The notes beneath the pieces are model-generated. The model did not search any database, had not been told where the DNA came from, and saw only the letters and a list, made by a program, of their open reading frames with translations. A stretch of 64,000 bases of DNA, from NCBI RefSeq assembly GCF_002904295.1, contig NZ_PPHG01000089.1, positions 1 through 64,000 of the forward strand. The letters run 5' to 3'. Source of the DNA: Amycolatopsis sp. CA-128772 (GTDB lineage: Bacteria; Actinomycetota; Actinomycetes; Mycobacteriales; Pseudonocardiaceae). Shown piece after piece: positions 1-8,259 of the stretch (the stretch's first letter is position 1; each line of letters starts with the position of its first letter). The position numbers were made by a program, and so were the translations under genes.

Positions 1-120
1 CCCGCACCTTCCCCACCGCCCACTCATCCCGCCGACCACGCCACCGCCACCACCTCACCCCTGCCTGCCCCCTACCCCGCACACAGCACGTCTTGCAGAT
101 GTTCTGAACCAGGTGGATGC

Positions 121-136
121 CGCCGGATTTCCGGCG
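121..136. promoter_or_regulatory. Inverted repeat just upstream of relaxase start
   Basis: Perfect palindrome CGCCGGA-TT-TCCGGCG with 7-bp arms and a 2-nt centre, ending 9 nt before the GTG at 146. It is followed by TAGTCT, which could serve as a -10 box for a nearly leaderless transcript because no Shine-Dalgarno sequence precedes the relaxase start. It may be an operator or part of the nic region; I cannot tell which. Bases 1-120 are C-rich and show no gene on either strand. Confidence 0.4.
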
Positions 137-145
137 TAGTCTGGT

Positions 146-3100
146 GTGGACATGATGGGCTTGCGGAAGCTGAGCCCTGGTGGTCATGAGTACCTCACGA
201 ACACGGTGGCGTGCGCCGATCGCAGCCGTGAGCTCGCACCCGGCGAGCTGTTAAGTGACTACTACCTCTCCCGTGGTTACCCGGCAGGCCAATGGTTCGG
301 CGCCGGAGCAGAGCACTTAGGACTCTCCGGCGCAGTCACCCCTGCCCAAATGGACGCCCTCTTCGGCGAAGGCCGCCATCCGAACGCCGACGCCATCGAA
401 GCCGAGATGATCGCCGACGGCGCCACCTCCGCAGAAGCGCTGAAAGCGACTCGGCTGGGCCGGCGGTTCCCGCAGTACTCCGCACTGGATCACCTGCGCT
501 CCCAAGTGGCCCAGGCGTACAAGGACCACAACGTCTCCCTCGGCCGACCTGTGGGCGCACCGATTGCGGCCGACACGCGCGCGGCGATCCGCCACGGCGT
601 GCACATTCAGGCCCACCGCACAGCCCACGACGGCAAGGGCCCGGCCAGCGACGAAGAGCTGAACGGATGGCTGGCCGAGCAGAAACGGAACCTCAAGTCC
701 GCAGTCTCCGGGTTCGAGGCCGTGTTCACTTACGACAAGGGCCTCTCCATCGCGTGGGCGATGGCGTCACCAGAAGGACGAGAGCGCATTGTCGGGATGG
801 CCCGCCAGGCAGCCCTCGACACCGTGACCTACATGGAACGCAACATCGCCTTCACCCGCCGCGGAAACATGGGCGAGGCACAGATCGATGTCAACGGGAT
901 CACTGCGGCGTTGTTTGAGCACTGGGATTCCCGCGCGGCCGATCCACACCTGCATTTTCACGTGTTGATTTCGTCGAAGGTGCAGGGCAGCGAGGACGGT
1001 GAGTGGACCGCGCTCGACGGGCGCACCATGTTCGCCGCGGCGGTCACCGCGTCGGAGTACTTCGATAACCGCCTACGCGACCTGTTCCGCGAGCAAGGCG
1101 CCGCATGGGTGCAGCGCGGCGCCGAGGGTGTGGACATGAAGCGCCCGGTGTGGCAGCTGGAAGGCATCCCGGTCGAGCTGGTCAAGCTGTTCTCCCAACG
1201 TCACCGCCAGTTCGAAGCCGCCCGGGCCAAGCGGATCGTGGAGTTCACGGCCAAGTACGGAAAGGAGCCGACGCCGAAGGACATCTTCGCCATCGACCGG
1301 GCCGCCCAGTACGACAACCGGCCCGGCAAACAGCCACCCAAGACGCTTCCGGAACATCTGCAGGTGTGGCGCGAACTCGCGCTGAGCATCGTGCCCGCGA
1401 ACCTTTTGGACACGCTCGCCGACCGTGTGTTCCTCAGCGGACGCGCGGAGCCGGATGCCTTCGACATCGCCAAGCTCGCCCAGGCGACGCGGGATGTGGT
1501 GTCGGACAACTACAGCCACTTCTCGTGGTGGAACCTCGCCGCCGAAGCCCACCGCCAGACCGCGCACCTGACGGTGCCGGTCGACAAGCGCGAACAGCTC
1601 GTCGACGACGTCGTCGACACCATCCTCGCCCAGCCCGACACCCTCGCCCTCGTCGGCCCGGCCGCGGTCGACGAGCCCGCATCGCTGCGCCGCCGGGACG
1701 GCGAGTCGGTGTTCGTGGAGCACCGCTCCACCCGCTACACCACCACCGCGACCCTCGCCGCCGAAGGTGACTTGGTCGCGTGGGCCCGTCGTGGCGGCGG
1801 GCACCGGCTACGGATCGACACCGTGGAAAAGGCCCTAGCCGATCAATGCCTGAACACAGGACAGGCGGAGATGGTGCGCCAGTTCGCGCGTTCCGGCCGT
1901 CGCCTGCAGCTCGCGTTGGCCCCGGCCGGGGCGGGGAAGACCTCGGCGATGAAGGTCTTGGCGACCGCGTGGCGGCGCACCGGGCACCGCGTCTACGCCT
2001 TCGGCCCCTCCGCCCGCGCGGCCCAGGAGCTCGGCGTGTCGATCGGGGCGAAGCCGCACACGTTGCATCAGCTGACCACCGCGCTGCGGTTCGGGTTCGC
2101 CCACCGCGCGTTCCCGATGGAAGCTGGTGACCTGGTGATCGTCGATGAGGCGGCGATGGCCGGCACCCACACGCTGTATAAAGTCGTGAAGTACGCGCTG
2201 ATCAACGGCGCCGATGTGCGGCTGATCGGAGACGACGCGCAGCTGGCTGCGGTCGAAGCCGGCGGGGCGATCAGGCTGATCGCCCACGACGTCGGCGCCG
2301 TGCGGTTTCGGGAGATCGTGCGGTTTCGCGGCGACGACCGCAAGGAACAGGCCGCGGCGTCGCTGAAGATCCGGGCCGGCAATGCGAAGGGGCTCGAGTA
2401 CTACTTCGAGAACGGACGGGTATCTGACGGGTCGCTGGAGACGATGCGTGACGCCGCCCGCTCGCACTGGCAAGCTGACCTCGACGCTGGCGTGCAGTCG
2501 CTGCTGATCGTGCCGACCAACGAAGACACCGTCGCGCTTAACATCGACGCACGCGAACGACGCCTCGCCCGCGGTGCGGTCGATCGTGGCCGAGAGGTGG
2601 AGTTGCACGACGCGACCACTGCCGGGGTCGGGGACTGGGTCGTCACCCGTCACAACCAACGGCTGCTGTCGCTGTTCGGGGGACGCGACTTCGTCAAGAA
2701 CGGCGACGTTTGGACCGTCACCGCAGTCCACGCCAACGGTAAGATCACCGTGCAGCACCGGGTGCACAAAGCCGCGATCACCCTGCCAGCCGGGTACGTT
2801 CAGGCGCACGTGGAGCTCGGTTACGCGGCCACGGTCAACCGGGTGCAGGGTATGACCAGCACCGGCAACGCCCACCTGCTGGTGCCGCCGACGATGACCC
2901 GCGAGCAGTTCTATCCGGGCATCACACGCGCCATGCTTCGCAATTTTGCCTACGTCGTCACCCATCATCACGTCATTGACCAGCACCGGGATACCCCCGA
3001 GCCGGTGTCTCCGGAGTCGGTGCTCACCGGCGTGCTGAACCACTCCGGCGCCGAGGTCTCCGCCACGCAGACGTTGCGGGAAAAGCAGGACGAGGCGGTG

Positions 3101-5266
3101 TCGATGGGCACGCTTGTACTCCGCTACAACTACACCGCCACCTACCGTGACAAGGACCGCTACCGCGCCATTCTCGCCCACTACGCTCCCTCCACACTGG
3201 ATCTCGACAGTGAGCCAGCGCTGATCCAGACGCTGCGCAACGCCCACGACCTCGGCTGGCAACCCGACCCGCTCGTCGCCGCCGTCATGCGCTGGCGCCA
3301 GTCCCTCGACGACGCCGACAATCCCGGCGCCGCACTGCAAGCCCGGATCCGAAGGCACCTCGAACGCCGTCAGCCACCCTCACCAACAGCACCTCCGCTA
3401 CCCGCGGATGTCACTCGCTGGCGCGGCATCGTCGACGCGATCGCCGCGCACGTGGCCGTCGAAGACCCGGAATGGGACCCGATCTGGCATCGCGCCGCCG
3501 GTGCGCTGGCGGTCGGGTTCGACGTCGACGCCGCGCTGACCGTCGTCGCCCACCAGCTCGCTGCACGTCCGGTGGTGCCGGACACGATGCCGGATGACCG
3601 CTACGCCGACGCCGCGCTCGCCGCCGACCTACAGTGCCGGGGCGAGCGCGGCGAAGCCCACGAGCGCGCCGTTCCGTGGCTGGCCCGACCCGACTTCGCG
3701 CACGTCCGCCATCACCCCGGGCACGCCCAGTACCTGCACGAGATGAAACAAGCCATCGCCAACCGCGTCGAGCACCTGCGCGCCACCGTCATCCGCGACC
3801 AGCCCACATGGGTATCGGGGCTCGGGCCGCGACCGGACAACGCCATCACCGCCGAAGACTGGGACGACCTCGTCGGCCTCGTCGCCGCCTACCGCGAAAC
3901 CTTCCGCATCGACGGCGACGCCCCGCTCGGCGGCAAGCCTGACAGCCACGGGGCGAAGGCAGACGCCTGGCGCAGCCTGACCAAGCGCTGGGAGGCGTTC
4001 GGGCAGGCGCCGGCATCAGCCTCATCCGAATCTCCATCACCAATCACGACGACCCGCGCCGCTGAGCTGGACGACGTGTTCGCCGAGTTCGAGCGCCACG
4101 ACGAACGGGTCGTTCTCGAGCCGTTGAACGTGCTGGTTCGCCGCTACGAGCTGCTGGCCCGTGACGGAGATGAAGACCGCTACCTCGACGTCCTCGCCCG
4201 CTACGTCCCCGACGCGGTCAACGCCGGCGCCGAGCCCGCGGCTCTGGCGGCGTTGGCTCGCGCCCAGGACCGCGGCTGGCAGGCCGACCGACTCGTCCGT
4301 GACCTGGTCGATGACCGGGGTTTCAGCTGGGCCGAGGACCCGGCTGCGGTGCTCGCCAAGCGGGTCAACGAGCACCTCCGGACTCACGATGCGCCCGCCC
4401 GGATCGCCTCGGCGACCGACGAGCAAATCGAGCGCTGGCAGCAGATCGTCGCCGCGCATCTGCCGGATGCCGCGGTGACCGAAGAGCGGTGGGGCATCGT
4501 GTGGCGCCATGCCGCCGGCGGCGCGATCCGGGGACTCGATTCCGACGCCGCGCTCGCCGACGCCGCCCGCCAGGTCGCCGCGACAACGACCGGTGCCGAG
4601 CACACTGACCCTCGACGGACCGGCGTGGCGCTCGTCAGCGCGCTTGTGCGTCAGCACGACGCCGGCGCCGGGCACCACTCCGCTCTGCCGTGGCAAGCTC
4701 AACCCGATCTGGCGCACACGGCGAACTATCACGGTTCGCTAGAGCGGCTGGCGACCATGAACGCGGAGATCACCGCGCGAACCGACCAGCTGCGGGACCA
4801 GGCCGTGCGGGAACAACCCGCGTGGCTCGCACGCTTAGGTGCCCGCCCTGACGATGCTGCGTTGGCGCGGCAGTGGGATCAGGTCGTCGGGCTCGCTGCG
4901 GCGTATCGTGAAACGTACGGCATCACGACCGCGGATGCTGCCTCTCCGCTCGGCAACCAAACCGCCGGCAACGACCTTCGGGCCGATGCCTGGCGGGACA
5001 TCACCCGGCAATGGAGGCACCTGATGACCACACCCGATCGCGAAGACGCCGCATCGGACGTGATGCTCACCCGCGAGTCACGGCGCGACGCCGCCGACGC
5101 CTACGTCACGAAGTTCTACGCCGAACTCGCCGCCGAAAAGGAAGCGGAAGAGGAAAGCGAGGCGGACGCCGCCACGGCCGCGCGCCGCACCGAACTGGAA
5201 GACGAACTGGTCGACGGACACGACCACGGCTACGGCGAAAGCTCTCACCGCGGACTGAGTTACTGA
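146..5266 (+). CDS. MobF-family relaxase-helicase (TrwC/TraA type)
   Basis: Nicks and unwinds the element DNA at oriT for conjugation. The N-terminal third is a TrwC relaxase domain: candidate catalytic Tyr16 (HEYLT) plus a Tyr pair near residue 40, and the metal-binding three-histidine motif HLHFH at residues 268-272. A RecD2-like superfamily 1 helicase follows, with Walker A PAGAGKT (Lys598), Walker B VIVDEAA near 663 and a motif VI-like TVNRVQG near 893. Residues about 988-1288 and 1326-1628 are two divergent copies of the same helical region, so the C-terminus carries an internal duplication; the last 60 residues are acidic and charged. The start is taken as GTG at 146; ATGs at 152 and 155 are equally possible because no ribosome site is visible. 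It faces the secretion operon and is transcribed alone. Confidence 0.93.
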   Translation: MDMMGLRKLSPGGHEYLTNTVACADRSRELAPGELLSDYYLSRGYPAGQWFGAGAEHLGLSGAVTPAQMDALFGEGRHPNADAIEAEMIADGATSAEALKATRLGRRFPQYSALDHLRSQVAQAYKDHNVSLGRPVGAPIAADTRAAIRHGVHIQAHRTAHDGKGPASDEELNGWLAEQKRNLKSAVSGFEAVFTYDKGLSIAWAMASPEGRERIVGMARQAALDTVTYMERNIAFTRRGNMGEAQIDVNGITAALFEHWDSRAADPHLHFHVLISSKVQGSEDGEWTALDGRTMFAAAVTASEYFDNRLRDLFREQGAAWVQRGAEGVDMKRPVWQLEGIPVELVKLFSQRHRQFEAARAKRIVEFTAKYGKEPTPKDIFAIDRAAQYDNRPGKQPPKTLPEHLQVWRELALSIVPANLLDTLADRVFLSGRAEPDAFDIAKLAQATRDVVSDNYSHFSWWNLAAEAHRQTAHLTVPVDKREQLVDDVVDTILAQPDTLALVGPAAVDEPASLRRRDGESVFVEHRSTRYTTTATLAAEGDLVAWARRGGGHRLRIDTVEKALADQCLNTGQAEMVRQFARSGRRLQLALAPAGAGKTSAMKVLATAWRRTGHRVYAFGPSARAAQELGVSIGAKPHTLHQLTTALRFGFAHRAFPMEAGDLVIVDEAAMAGTHTLYKVVKYALINGADVRLIGDDAQLAAVEAGGAIRLIAHDVGAVRFREIVRFRGDDRKEQAAASLKIRAGNAKGLEYYFENGRVSDGSLETMRDAARSHWQADLDAGVQSLLIVPTNEDTVALNIDARERRLARGAVDRGREVELHDATTAGVGDWVVTRHNQRLLSLFGGRDFVKNGDVWTVTAVHANGKITVQHRVHKAAITLPAGYVQAHVELGYAATVNRVQGMTSTGNAHLLVPPTMTREQFYPGITRAMLRNFAYVVTHHHVIDQHRDTPEPVSPESVLTGVLNHSGAEVSATQTLREKQDEAVSMGTLVLRYNYTATYRDKDRYRAILAHYAPSTLDLDSEPALIQTLRNAHDLGWQPDPLVAAVMRWRQSLDDADNPGAALQARIRRHLERRQPPSPTAPPLPADVTRWRGIVDAIAAHVAVEDPEWDPIWHRAAGALAVGFDVDAALTVVAHQLAARPVVPDTMPDDRYADAALAADLQCRGERGEAHERAVPWLARPDFAHVRHHPGHAQYLHEMKQAIANRVEHLRATVIRDQPTWVSGLGPRPDNAITAEDWDDLVGLVAAYRETFRIDGDAPLGGKPDSHGAKADAWRSLTKRWEAFGQAPASASSESPSPITTTRAAELDDVFAEFERHDERVVLEPLNVLVRRYELLARDGDEDRYLDVLARYVPDAVNAGAEPAALAALARAQDRGWQADRLVRDLVDDRGFSWAEDPAAVLAKRVNEHLRTHDAPARIASATDEQIERWQQIVAAHLPDAAVTEERWGIVWRHAAGGAIRGLDSDAALADAARQVAATTTGAEHTDPRRTGVALVSALVRQHDAGAGHHSALPWQAQPDLAHTANYHGSLERLATMNAEITARTDQLRDQAVREQPAWLARLGARPDDAALARQWDQVVGLAAAYRETYGITTADAASPLGNQTAGNDLRADAWRDITRQWRHLMTTPDREDAASDVMLTRESRRDAADAYVTKFYAELAAEKEAEEESEADAATAARRTELEDELVDGHDHGYGESSHRGLSY

Positions 5267-5279
5267 GCCACCGACAGCC

Positions 5280-5334
5280 GACGTCCGGCGAGGGCAGCCG
5301 CGGATCGAGCACGTGGCCGTCTTCGCCGGACGTC
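5280..5334. terminator. Long-loop inverted repeat between convergent genes
   Basis: Perfect 12-bp arms (GACGTCCGGCGA at 5280-5291 and its complement at 5323-5334) with a 31-nt loop, lying between the convergent relaxase and lsr2 genes. There is no U-tract, so a factor-independent terminator is only plausible; the site could also be a protein-binding palindrome. Confidence 0.45.
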
Positions 5335-5388
5335 GTTCCCCCTGGAATTCTCCTTTGATCTCGTTCAGCGTGGTCGACTGGCTGGCAG

Positions 5389-5820
5389 TTACTTCCTCGC
5401 GGCCGCGACCTTCTTGCGCGGCGCCCGCTTCCGAGCCGTGGGGGCCGGTTCGTCGACTACGATGGGCTGGCCGTCGTTCGCCTCGAATGCCTCGATGATC
5501 TCGGCGGAGAGACGGCCCCGCTCGGATACGGTGTAGCCGTTGGCGTTGGCCCACTCCCGGATCTGGCGTGACCGTTCGCGATCCGCAGCCGCGCCGGGCT
5601 TCTTCCCCTGAGCCGACTCACCTGCCGCCAACCGCACCTTGCGGCCGCCGATCCGTCGCCCGGCCGTGATGTAGCGGGCGAGTTCATCGCGTAGGGCGGC
5701 CGCGTTGGCGTCGGACAGGTCGATCTCGTAGCTCACCCCATCCACGCCAAACGGAACGGTCTGGGTGGCGACGCCGCCGTCGATGTCGTCGACCATCTCT
5801 ACGAGAACTTTCTGCGCCAT
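5389..5820 (-). CDS. lsr2: Lsr2-family nucleoid-associated xenogeneic silencer
   Basis: 143-residue DNA-bridging protein that coats AT-rich DNA and represses foreign genes. The N-terminal dimerisation domain (MAQKVLVEMVDDIDG) is typical of Lsr2; the C-terminal DNA-binding domain contains QIREWANANG and the minor-groove RGR motif in VSERGRL near residue 102. A Lys/Arg/Ala tail (KRAPRKKVAAARK) ends the protein. The start is set by GGAGG six or seven nt upstream of ATG at 5820. It stands alone, convergent with the relaxase, so it is probably an element-borne copy supplementing the chromosomal Lsr2, able to silence cargo genes or limit fitness cost (inference). Confidence 0.93.
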   Translation of the reverse strand: MAQKVLVEMVDDIDGGVATQTVPFGVDGVSYEIDLSDANAAALRDELARYITAGRRIGGRKVRLAAGESAQGKKPGAAADRERSRQIREWANANGYTVSERGRLSAEIIEAFEANDGQPIVVDEPAPTARKRAPRKKVAAARK

Positions 5821-6124
5821 AACGGCAAACCTCCAGTTACTCCGGCTGCGAATACGGTATGCCGGACGGTGTCACTATAACTTACTACCATCCAGCTACG
5901 CTGCAATCGCGGCATTGTTTCCGGAAGCTTCGATCGTCGTGAGGATCTTCCGCCGCCAGCGGAGCGCGAACTTAACACAGTTGTTGCAACGACGGTGGCC
6001 GTGGCATTCCGGTAGCGGCGGCTGCCATCGTGCAGCGAAGGACCAGGCCAGAGTTCTCTCTCGGGAGAGAGCTGTTGTGTTGACCTCGGCCAAATGAGTT
6101 GCTGGGACGACCAGTGGTGGGGGC
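5821..6124. promoter_or_regulatory. Divergent lsr2/acetyltransferase intergenic region
   Basis: Noticeably lower in GC than its surroundings. For lsr2 (minus strand) a TATAGT -10 hexamer is read on the complement of 5874-5879; no good -35 is visible. Two hairpins lie nearer the plus-strand gene: GTTGTTGCAACGAC around 5980 and a near-palindrome of CTCTCT/AGAGAG arms around 6052-6072. AT-rich composition makes it a natural Lsr2 target, so autoregulation is possible (inference). Confidence 0.4.
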
Positions 6125-6931
6125 ATGATGTCAGTGCTCCGATGCAGGTCGAGGATGGGCGGGATCGTGTTTGTCGTGAACTTGGCCGAACGGCCGGATC
6201 TGTTAGAGCCAGCGCTTGCGCTGGGTGATATCGGGGCGGAGTTCATGCAGCATGACCAGATCGCTGTGCTGACAAGGGCTCGCCGTCTCGCCGTCCGCTG
6301 GCCCGAGTACTTCCTGGTCGTTCTCGACGGCGACGTTCCTGTCGCCCGAGCGGTGAGCGTGCCGCTCGTCTTTCCCGACACCGAGCGGCCAGAGCTCCCG
6401 GATCACGGTTGGGACGGGATCATCATCTGGGCGATCGAGGACGCACTGGATCAACGACCCCCAACGTGTGTGGCGGCGCTCGACGTGCAGGTCACCAGTG
6501 ACCGGCGAGGCGAAGGGATCGCTGCGGAGGCGTTGACGTTCTTGCGACAGTCGGTTCGCGAACGTGGTCTGAGCCGGCTTGTCATCCCGGTTCGTCCGAC
6601 GACGAAGGATCACCTTCTGTCGTTGCCCATGGAGCAGTTTCTTGAGAGGCGGCGCCCCGACGGGTCATCGGCTGACCCGTGGATTCGTGCTCATGAACGT
6701 CTGGGCGGGCAATTCGTCAAGGTGGCGCCGTTTTCCATGACCATCGTCGGCTCTCTCGCCCAGTGGCAGTCGTGGACAGGCAGCTCGGTGCATGAAGGGG
6801 CGAACCTGGTCGACGGTGCTCTGGTGCCGGTGCTGGCGTCGACGGAGTTGAATGTCGGTGTGTATGTGGAACCGAACGTCTGGATGGAGCACGCAGTTGG
6901 CCAGCCGGAAGCAGCTGATGGTGGGTCATGA
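6125..6931 (+). CDS. GNAT-like acetyltransferase, substrate unknown
   Basis: 268 residues. The central part resembles the acetyl-CoA-binding core of GNAT enzymes: a beta strand (AALDVQVTS) runs into DRRGEGIA, which fits the motif A pattern R/Q-x-x-G-x-G/A, followed by a helix (EALTFLRQSVRERG) and strand LVIPVRPT. The C-terminal 60 residues (ELNVGVYVEPNVWMEHAV) lie outside the usual fold and resemble the tail of longer actinobacterial members. The start at 6125 is uncertain: a G-rich stretch sits too close, and ATG at 6155 is an alternative. It is convergent with the truncated dpdA fragment, and its 3' end may mark the deletion joint there. No substrate can be named. Confidence 0.6.
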   Translation: MMSVLRCRSRMGGIVFVVNLAERPDLLEPALALGDIGAEFMQHDQIAVLTRARRLAVRWPEYFLVVLDGDVPVARAVSVPLVFPDTERPELPDHGWDGIIIWAIEDALDQRPPTCVAALDVQVTSDRRGEGIAAEALTFLRQSVRERGLSRLVIPVRPTTKDHLLSLPMEQFLERRRPDGSSADPWIRAHERLGGQFVKVAPFSMTIVGSLAQWQSWTGSSVHEGANLVDGALVPVLASTELNVGVYVEPNVWMEHAVGQPEAADGGS

Positions 6932-7004
6932 GTCCGATCTCCTCAACGGCGTGATAGTTGTGCGCGGAGAGGTCGCCTGCTCCCTCAACGCCTTGTTCTC
7001 CAGG

Positions 7005-7091
7005 GAAAGTTCGTTGATGACCGAACAGCGGCACGTCGAGCAACGTCAGCCAGTGCGGCCGATGTGTTCCCAGCAGGAACCGGAAATTCAT
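7005..7091 (-). pseudogene. Truncated dpdA-like start (7-deazapurine DNA modification)
   Basis: The minus-strand ATG at 7091 opens a reading frame starting MNFRFLLGTHRPHWL and continuing to VPLFGHQRTF. This matches, from memory of the family, the beginning of DpdA, the tRNA-guanine-transglycosylase relative that inserts preQ0 into DNA. Similarity ends after about 29 residues; the rest of the frame is unrelated and runs antisense into the acetyltransferase gene, so the catalytic body of roughly 250-400 residues is absent. The ATG overlaps the stop of the preceding VUT transporter by 4 nt (7088-7091), implying the intact gene was translationally coupled to it. Confidence 0.6.
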
Positions 7092-7627
7092 GGCAGGCGG
7101 CGGATGACGGCGGTCGCGATCGTCCCGGCGAGCACGCCGTACGCCTTACCCAGCAGATGGCCTGGCGTCAGCGTGAGGGAGGCGAACGCAATCGCCGGGA
7201 ACAGCAGCGAGTCGACGACGACGCCGACAATTCCGCTGCAGAACACCGCAACGACGAGCCCGCGCCGCCGCACGACGAGCGAATACGCGGCCGCGTCGAG
7301 GAGTTCGCTGACGGCGAAGGACACCGCGGACGCGGTCGCGATGGCCGGTCCGGCGGCCAGGTACGAGAGTGCTGTGCCCGCGACGACCGCCAGCACGGAC
7401 GTCCGTAGCCCGGCGAGGCGTTGCACCCAGTCCCGGACCACGAGTACCGGGCCGGCGACGTACACCGCAGCCGCGGCGTCCAATCCGAATCTCACGCCGA
7501 CAGCGCCGACGTGCTCAGCGAGCCAGTTCGCGCCGACGACGCACGCGATGTACAGCGCAACCACCGACACACGTGCGAGCCGAGCGCTCGATCCGCACGT
7601 GCGCCACCGGCCGGCGACGGCAATCAT
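7088..7627 (-). CDS. VUT-family (YhhQ-like) predicted preQ0/queuosine-precursor transporter
   Basis: 179-residue integral membrane protein with about five or six hydrophobic segments (for example VSVVALYIACVVGANWLA and AVFCSGIVGVVVDSLLF). The segment FAVSELLDAAAYSLV corresponds to the conserved E-D-Y motif of Vut_1/YhhQ proteins, which import queuosine precursors. ATG at 7627 overlaps the stop of the DUF4913 gene by 4 nt and its own stop overlaps the dpdA remnant by 4 nt, placing it at the distal end of the secretion operon. In phages and mobile elements VUT genes often accompany preQ0-dependent DNA modification, which fits the neighbouring fragment. Confidence 0.82.
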   Translation of the reverse strand: MIAVAGRWRTCGSSARLARVSVVALYIACVVGANWLAEHVGAVGVRFGLDAAAAVYVAGPVLVVRDWVQRLAGLRTSVLAVVAGTALSYLAAGPAIATASAVSFAVSELLDAAAYSLVVRRRGLVVAVFCSGIVGVVVDSLLFPAIAFASLTLTPGHLLGKAYGVLAGTIATAVIRRLP

Positions 7628-8259
7628 GGCCGGCTAGGCACGGTCGACGAGTCGTCGACGCCGGCCGCTGCCCGTGCCTTCCGTTCGCGATGTTCCAGGG
7701 TAAAGCGATCGGCGCGAGCGGGCGCGCCGGCGGTCTTGTGGCCGTCGGAGCGGCAGCGTTGATGGACCCATTCGGTGGCCATGCGTTCGGCGAATCCGGG
7801 GCGCCAGTTGTCGTGCCAGTACTGCGCATCGCGGGCGGTGGCTTTCTTGCCCAGGTGGGCTTCGCGCCAGGTGTAGGTGAGTGTGGCCAGTTCGGCGACC
7901 AGGCCGGGATGGTCCAGCCAGCAGTCGGGGATGGCGACCGCGCGGGTGCCGGGATTGCCGACGTAGGTCTCGTTGTAGTACTGCACGAAGTGCGCAATCG
8001 TGAACAGTGGCGTTTCCCCGCGATGCTCCTTATCCTCGGCCGCAGCCGGCGGCAGGAACATCAGCCACCGCGCCAACCGCGGATCACTCTTCGGCTCATC
8101 GGTCAGCTCCGCGAGCGTCTCCGCTACCTGCTCGATCTGCCCGCCCAGCGCTTTGGCCACTGCTTCTAGCCCGGTGACCGCCTCGTCGAGCTCATCCAGC
8201 GACCGTGGCTCCGGCCGGTCCGGATCGTCGGGGCGTTCGGCGATGTCGTCGTCGCTCAT
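7624..8259 (-). CDS. DUF4913 domain protein of the conjugation operon
   Basis: 211 residues, starting MSDDDIAERP at ATG 8259, whose ATGA overlaps the coupling-protein stop; the longer open frame upstream of this codon is antisense low-complexity sequence and is rejected. An acidic, helical N-terminal segment precedes a DUF4913 domain from about residue 85, with FVQYYNETYVG, WREAHLGKKATARDAQYWHD and NWRPGFAERM. DUF4913 proteins are regularly found beside actinobacterial TraG/VirB4 genes, and their function is unknown. The position immediately after the coupling protein suggests a role with it or with transferred substrates (inference). Confidence 0.85.
   Translation of the reverse strand: MSDDDIAERPDDPDRPEPRSLDELDEAVTGLEAVAKALGGQIEQVAETLAELTDEPKSDPRLARWLMFLPPAAAEDKEHRGETPLFTIAHFVQYYNETYVGNPGTRAVAIPDCWLDHPGLVAELATLTYTWREAHLGKKATARDAQYWHDNWRPGFAERMATEWVHQRCRSDGHKTAGAPARADRFTLEHRERKARAAAGVDDSSTVPSRP

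Noticed and set aside
292..918. 208-codon plus-strand frame inside the relaxase gene
   Set aside because: Arg/Pro-rich translation typical of a shifted frame in high-GC DNA; the relaxase frame has clear domain motifs throughout.
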